Shown piece by piece: positions 61,236-64,000 of a stretch of DNA of 64,000 nt. The stretch covers positions 638,416 through 702,415 of the forward strand of contig NZ_RBAK01000002.1 of assembly GCF_003626595.1 (NCBI RefSeq), given 5' to 3'. The notes below the pieces were generated by a model. The model was not told the DNA's origin, ran no database searches, and was given only the letters and a program-made list of their open reading frames with translations. Origin of the DNA: Micromonospora endolithica (lineage in GTDB: Bacteria > Actinomycetota > Actinomycetes > Mycobacteriales > Micromonosporaceae). How positions within the stretch are numbered: position 1 is the stretch's first letter; every line of letters starts with the position of its first letter. The position numbers and the translations under genes were made by a program.

Positions 61236-61751
61236 TCACCCGACGGGGGCCGACTTGAGCCACGTCAGCGCGGCCTTGTGGTAGGCGACGGCGAACTCCA
61301 GCGCGCTGGCGTCGTACGGGTCGCCCTCCTTCTTGGCGTTCTTGACCTGTTCCCGCACCCGGGCCAGCGCCTCGGTGTGGTATTCGTTGGCCGCCGACTG
61401 GAGGTTCTTCAGCTGGCTGGCCGAGTGCAGGTTGCCGAACGCGATCCGCAGCGCTATCGGGTTGCGGATGGTGTCCCGCCCCGGGTCCTCGGCCAGCCAC
61501 CGGGAGAAGACCCGCTTGCCGGCCGCGGTCAGCGCGTACGGCTGGCTGGAGCGCGGGCCGGGCTTACCCAGCCGGACGAGCCCCTTGTCCGCCAGCACCG
61601 GAAGCTCGCGGTAGACCTGACTGCGGGTCATCGACCAGTACGGCGCCAGCCGTCGTTCGGCGGCGGCCATCAACTGGCCGCCTGTCATGGGACCCTCGTG
61701 GAGCAGCCCGAGCAGGGCCGCCGCCGTAGGGTTGACTCCGGAATCCGCCAT
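61236..61751 (-). CDS. PadR-family transcriptional regulator
   Basis: ATG 61751 gives 171 residues. The winged helix opens AAALLGLLHEGPMTGGQLMA, then RSQVYRELPVLADKGLVRLG and PYALTAAGKRVFSRWL. The C-terminal ~80 residues are the helical dimerisation part. PadR proteins mostly repress stress, drug or phenolic-acid genes. No dedicated target gene is adjacent; it may act on itself or on the neighbouring pruA. Confidence 0.9.
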   Translation of the reverse strand: MADSGVNPTAAALLGLLHEGPMTGGQLMAAAERRLAPYWSMTRSQVYRELPVLADKGLVRLGKPGPRSSQPYALTAAGKRVFSRWLAEDPGRDTIRNPIALRIAFGNLHSASQLKNLQSAANEYHTEALARVREQVKNAKKEGDPYDASALEFAVAYHKAALTWLKSAPVG

Positions 61752-61845
61752 GCCCCTCACGCTGCCACTTTGCCGACCCGGCGTCCAGGATTTGCCGTTT
61801 TCGCCACCCGGTAGGGGTTCCTATGTGCACTGTCGGCGGGCGACA

Positions 61846-61926
61846 GTCCGGCGGGGAGCGCGGACGACCGTCCGGCAGGGAGCGCCGACGACCGTCCGTC
61901 GGGGAGCTGCCGTCCGGCGGGGAGCG
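61846..61926. repeat. Imperfect 24-base tandem repeat
   Basis: GTCCGGCGGGGAGCG-type units at 61846, 61870, 61894 and 61912, the first three spaced 24 bases, the last 18. It fills part of the gap between padR and pruA (61752-61985). Confidence 0.8.
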
Positions 61927-61944
61927 CGGCCGGGGGGACGCGGA

Positions 61945-61974
61945 GCGGCCCCCCGGCCGGTGCCGGGGGGCCGC
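61945..61974 (-). terminator. Hairpin terminator of pruA
   Basis: Perfect 13-base arms (61945-61957 and 61962-61974) around CGGT, 11 bases beyond the stop. Confidence 0.9.
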
Positions 61975-61985
61975 CACCGGGAGCG

Positions 61986-63614
61986 TCAGCCCATGTGCGG
62001 GTACGCGTGGTCGGTCGGCGGGACGAAGGTCTCCTTGATCGTCCGCGGCGACATCCACCGCACCAGGTTGTGCCAGGAGCCGGCCTTGTCGTTGGTGCCG
62101 CTGGCCCGGGCGCCGCCGAAGGGCTGCTGCCCCACCACCGCGCCGGTCGGCTTGTCGTTGACGTAGAAGTTGCCGGCCGCGTACCGCATCTTCTCCGCGA
62201 CCGCCTCGACCACCCGGCGGTCGTTGGCGAAGATCGACCCGGTCAGCGCGTACGGCGCGATGGCCTCGGCCTGGGCCACCACCTCGTCGAACCGGCCGTC
62301 GTCGAAGACGTGCACCCCGAGGATCGGACCGAAGTACTCGGTGGTGAAGGTCTCGTGCGCCGCGTCGGTGCACTCGAAGACGGTGGGCCGGACGAAGTAC
62401 CCGACCGAGTCGTCCGCGGTGCCACCGGCGACGACCCGGCAGGCGTCGTCGGAGTTGATCAGCTCCAGGGCGGCGGTGTGCCGGGCGAACGCCCGGTCGT
62501 CGATCACCGCGCCGCCGAAGTTGGTGAAGTCGGTGACGTCGCCGTAGGTGAGGGCGTCGGTGGTGGCGGCGAGCCGGTCGCGCAGGCCGCCCTCCCAGAG
62601 CGACCGCGGGACGTACGCGCGGGAGGCCGCCGAGCACTTCTGGCCCTGGTACTCGAAGGCGCCCCGGACCAGGGCGGTGTGCAGCGCGTCGACGTCGGCG
62701 CTGGTGTGTGCCACGACGAAGTCCTTGCCGCCGGTCTCGCCCACCAGTCGCGGGTAGCCCCGGTAGCGGGCGATGTTGTCGCCGACGGTCTTCCACAGGT
62801 GCTGGAAGACCTTGGTGGAGCCGGTGAAGTGGATGCCGGCCAGGTCCGGGTCGGCGAGCACCACGTCGGAGACCTCCTCGCCCCGGCCGGTGACCATGTT
62901 GGTCACACCCGGCGGGAGGCCGGCGGCCTCGAAGAGCCGCATGGTGAAGTGCGCGGCGAACTGCTGCGTCGGACCCGGCTTCCAGACCACGGTGTTGCCC
63001 AGCAGGGCCGGCGCCGAGGGCAGGTTGCCGGCGATCGCGGTGAAGTTGAAGGGGGTGACCGCGTAGACGAAGCCCTCCAGCGGGCGGTGGTCGAAGCGGT
63101 TCCAGACCCCCGGCGAGGACATCGGCTGCTCCTCGAGCAGCCGGCGGGCGAAGGCCACGTTGAACCGGAGGAAGTCGATGAACTCGCACGCCGAGTCGAT
63201 CTCCGCCTGGATCGCGGTCTTCGACTGGCCCAGCATGGTGGCGGCGTTCAGGGTGTCCCGCCAGGGGCCGGCGAGCAGCTCGGCGGCGCGCAGGAAGATC
63301 GCCGCGCGCTCGGCGAACGGCAGCGCCCGCCACATCGGCGCCGCGTCCTTGGCCGCCTTGACCGCCGCCCGCGCGTCGTCGTGGGTGGCGTGCGCGGTGA
63401 CCCCGAGCACGTGCGCGTGGCGGTGCGGCTGCACCACGTCGATCGACGCGCCACCGGCCATCCGCTGCTCACCCGCGATCGTCATCGGCAGGTCGATCCG
63501 CTCCGCGGCCAGCTCGGTCAGCCGCCCCTGGAGCCGCTCCCGGTCGGCGCTCCCCGGCTCGTAGTTGCGTACCGGCTCGTTGCGCGGCTCGGGTACGGAG
63601 AACACGGCGTCCAT
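61986..63614 (-). CDS. pruA: L-glutamate gamma-semialdehyde dehydrogenase (P5C dehydrogenase)
   Basis: ATG 63614, with AGGAG 8 bases upstream, gives 542 residues. The ALDH domain has VTPFNFTAIAGNLPSAPALL (cofactor site), VGETGGKDFVVAHTSADVDA (catalytic Glu region) and FEYQGQKCSAASRAYVPRSL (catalytic Cys). Sequence and length match the group 1 PruA type, which oxidises glutamate semialdehyde to glutamate with NAD+ in proline catabolism. The proline dehydrogenase gene is not in the window; it may lie beyond either edge or elsewhere. Confidence 0.95.
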   Translation of the reverse strand: MDAVFSVPEPRNEPVRNYEPGSADRERLQGRLTELAAERIDLPMTIAGEQRMAGGASIDVVQPHRHAHVLGVTAHATHDDARAAVKAAKDAAPMWRALPFAERAAIFLRAAELLAGPWRDTLNAATMLGQSKTAIQAEIDSACEFIDFLRFNVAFARRLLEEQPMSSPGVWNRFDHRPLEGFVYAVTPFNFTAIAGNLPSAPALLGNTVVWKPGPTQQFAAHFTMRLFEAAGLPPGVTNMVTGRGEEVSDVVLADPDLAGIHFTGSTKVFQHLWKTVGDNIARYRGYPRLVGETGGKDFVVAHTSADVDALHTALVRGAFEYQGQKCSAASRAYVPRSLWEGGLRDRLAATTDALTYGDVTDFTNFGGAVIDDRAFARHTAALELINSDDACRVVAGGTADDSVGYFVRPTVFECTDAAHETFTTEYFGPILGVHVFDDGRFDEVVAQAEAIAPYALTGSIFANDRRVVEAVAEKMRYAAGNFYVNDKPTGAVVGQQPFGGARASGTNDKAGSWHNLVRWMSPRTIKETFVPPTDHAYPHMG

Positions 63615-64000
63615 CACAGGCTCCTGTGCGATCTCGACAGCGGTGGCGAAATCGGACCCGCAGGCGACCGGCCGGGCGACCGGGCACCGGGCACCATCCG
63701 GCAGAGCCGGTCGCGGCGGCGGGACCTGCCTGCGATTCTCCCACGTCCAGCACCGCCTCCCGCCGTGGCACCTCCCGCACCCCACCCGGCGGAACGCACC
63801 CACCCCATCCCTGATCGATCAAGAGGTTCACGTCAGCTCCGGCGCGATTCCTGACGCAAACCTCTTGATCAACGGCCTGGTCGGGGTGGGTGGGTGGGTG
63901 GGTGGGGTGGGGGGTGGGTGGGCGGGGTGGGTGGGGCTCGGGGGGTGGCCGCGTACGCTGGGTGGCTGGTGAAACCGCCGGCCGCGCCGTGCGCCGGGCG
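63615..64000. other. Intergenic region with inverted repeat and G-rich tract, to the right edge
   Basis: These 386 bases hold the pruA promoter region, an imperfect inverted repeat (63817-63836 and 63851-63870, 18 of 20 matching) and a run of GGGT/GGGG motifs (63883-63958). A GTG at 63969 could start a plus-strand gene, but only 32 bases remain, too few to judge. Confidence 0.7.

Noticed and set aside
63969..64000. Start of a plus-strand gene at GTG 63969
   Set aside because: Only ten codons are visible and no convincing ribosome site; too little to call.

Overview
The window reads as chromosome from a very GC-rich actinomycete, most likely Micromonospora or a close relative in the Micromonosporaceae. 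Supporting signs are the strong third-position GC bias, frequent GTG starts, 4-base ATGA/GTGA gene overlaps, twin-arginine and long secretory signal peptides, an actinobacterial-type tmRNA tag, a tmsA/tmsB-like pair for 10-methyl fatty acids, and short intergenic repeats that I associate from memory with Micromonospora. About 59 protein genes, one tRNA (Ala, GGC) and one tmRNA can be supported. No insertion sequence, prophage or CRISPR array is visible, so transfer is not needed to explain the layout.

Layout. 1-4 kb: a large AAA regulator cut by the left edge, then an ECF41 sigma factor in one unit with a small HTH protein and a DUF4180 protein. 4-13 kb: a region rich in exported proteins (a coupled three-gene unit with a Tat protein, a small protein and an eight-cysteine protein; a three-repeat secreted protein; an FnIII/CBM-like protein; a HEWQH metallopeptidase), with an SF1 helicase-like ATPase and an orphan DUF3427 fragment. 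13-19.5 kb: two VOC proteins, an MMPL exporter, and an ECF42 sigma factor with its DGPF/YciI partner. 19.7-23 kb: gluconokinase and gluconate permease. 23-28 kb: a secreted Asp-box protein, a TipA-like regulator and a GH26 mannanase. 28-31 kb: a two-gene unit of an unknown protein and a RecB/Cas4-like nuclease with four candidate Fe-S cysteines. 31-38 kb: an MFS exporter, an ArsR-SRPBCC pair with a palindromic operator, and tmsB/tmsA. 38-46 kb: a VWA-MoxR pair (moxR carries an in-frame repeat element) and a two-component system. 46-56 kb: two aldo/keto reductases, a DUF3618/holin-like envelope triad, a LacI-type-operator-controlled lectin/beta-helix protein, tRNA-Ala, YqgE, an MTAP-like phosphorylase, a benzoylformate decarboxylase-like enzyme and a lipoprotein. 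57-64 kb: the conserved block prfB-ftsE-ftsX-smpB-ssrA, a PadR regulator and the proline-catabolic dehydrogenase PruA.

Themes. Much of the window concerns carbohydrate use and export (gluconate, mannan, lectin and beta-helix proteins) under local operators. Translation quality control (prfB, smpB, ssrA) sits beside cell division (ftsEX). Many convergent gene pairs are separated by strong hairpins without U-tracts, and several divergent promoters carry sites that fit their neighbouring regulators.

Least explained parts: the Fe-S nuclease pair (28220-30815), the eight-cysteine unit (4052-5399), the repeat inside moxR, and a palindromic element present once at 16.3 kb and once, inverted and expanded, at 46.2-46.5 kb. 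All assignments are by reading alone; no search was run.
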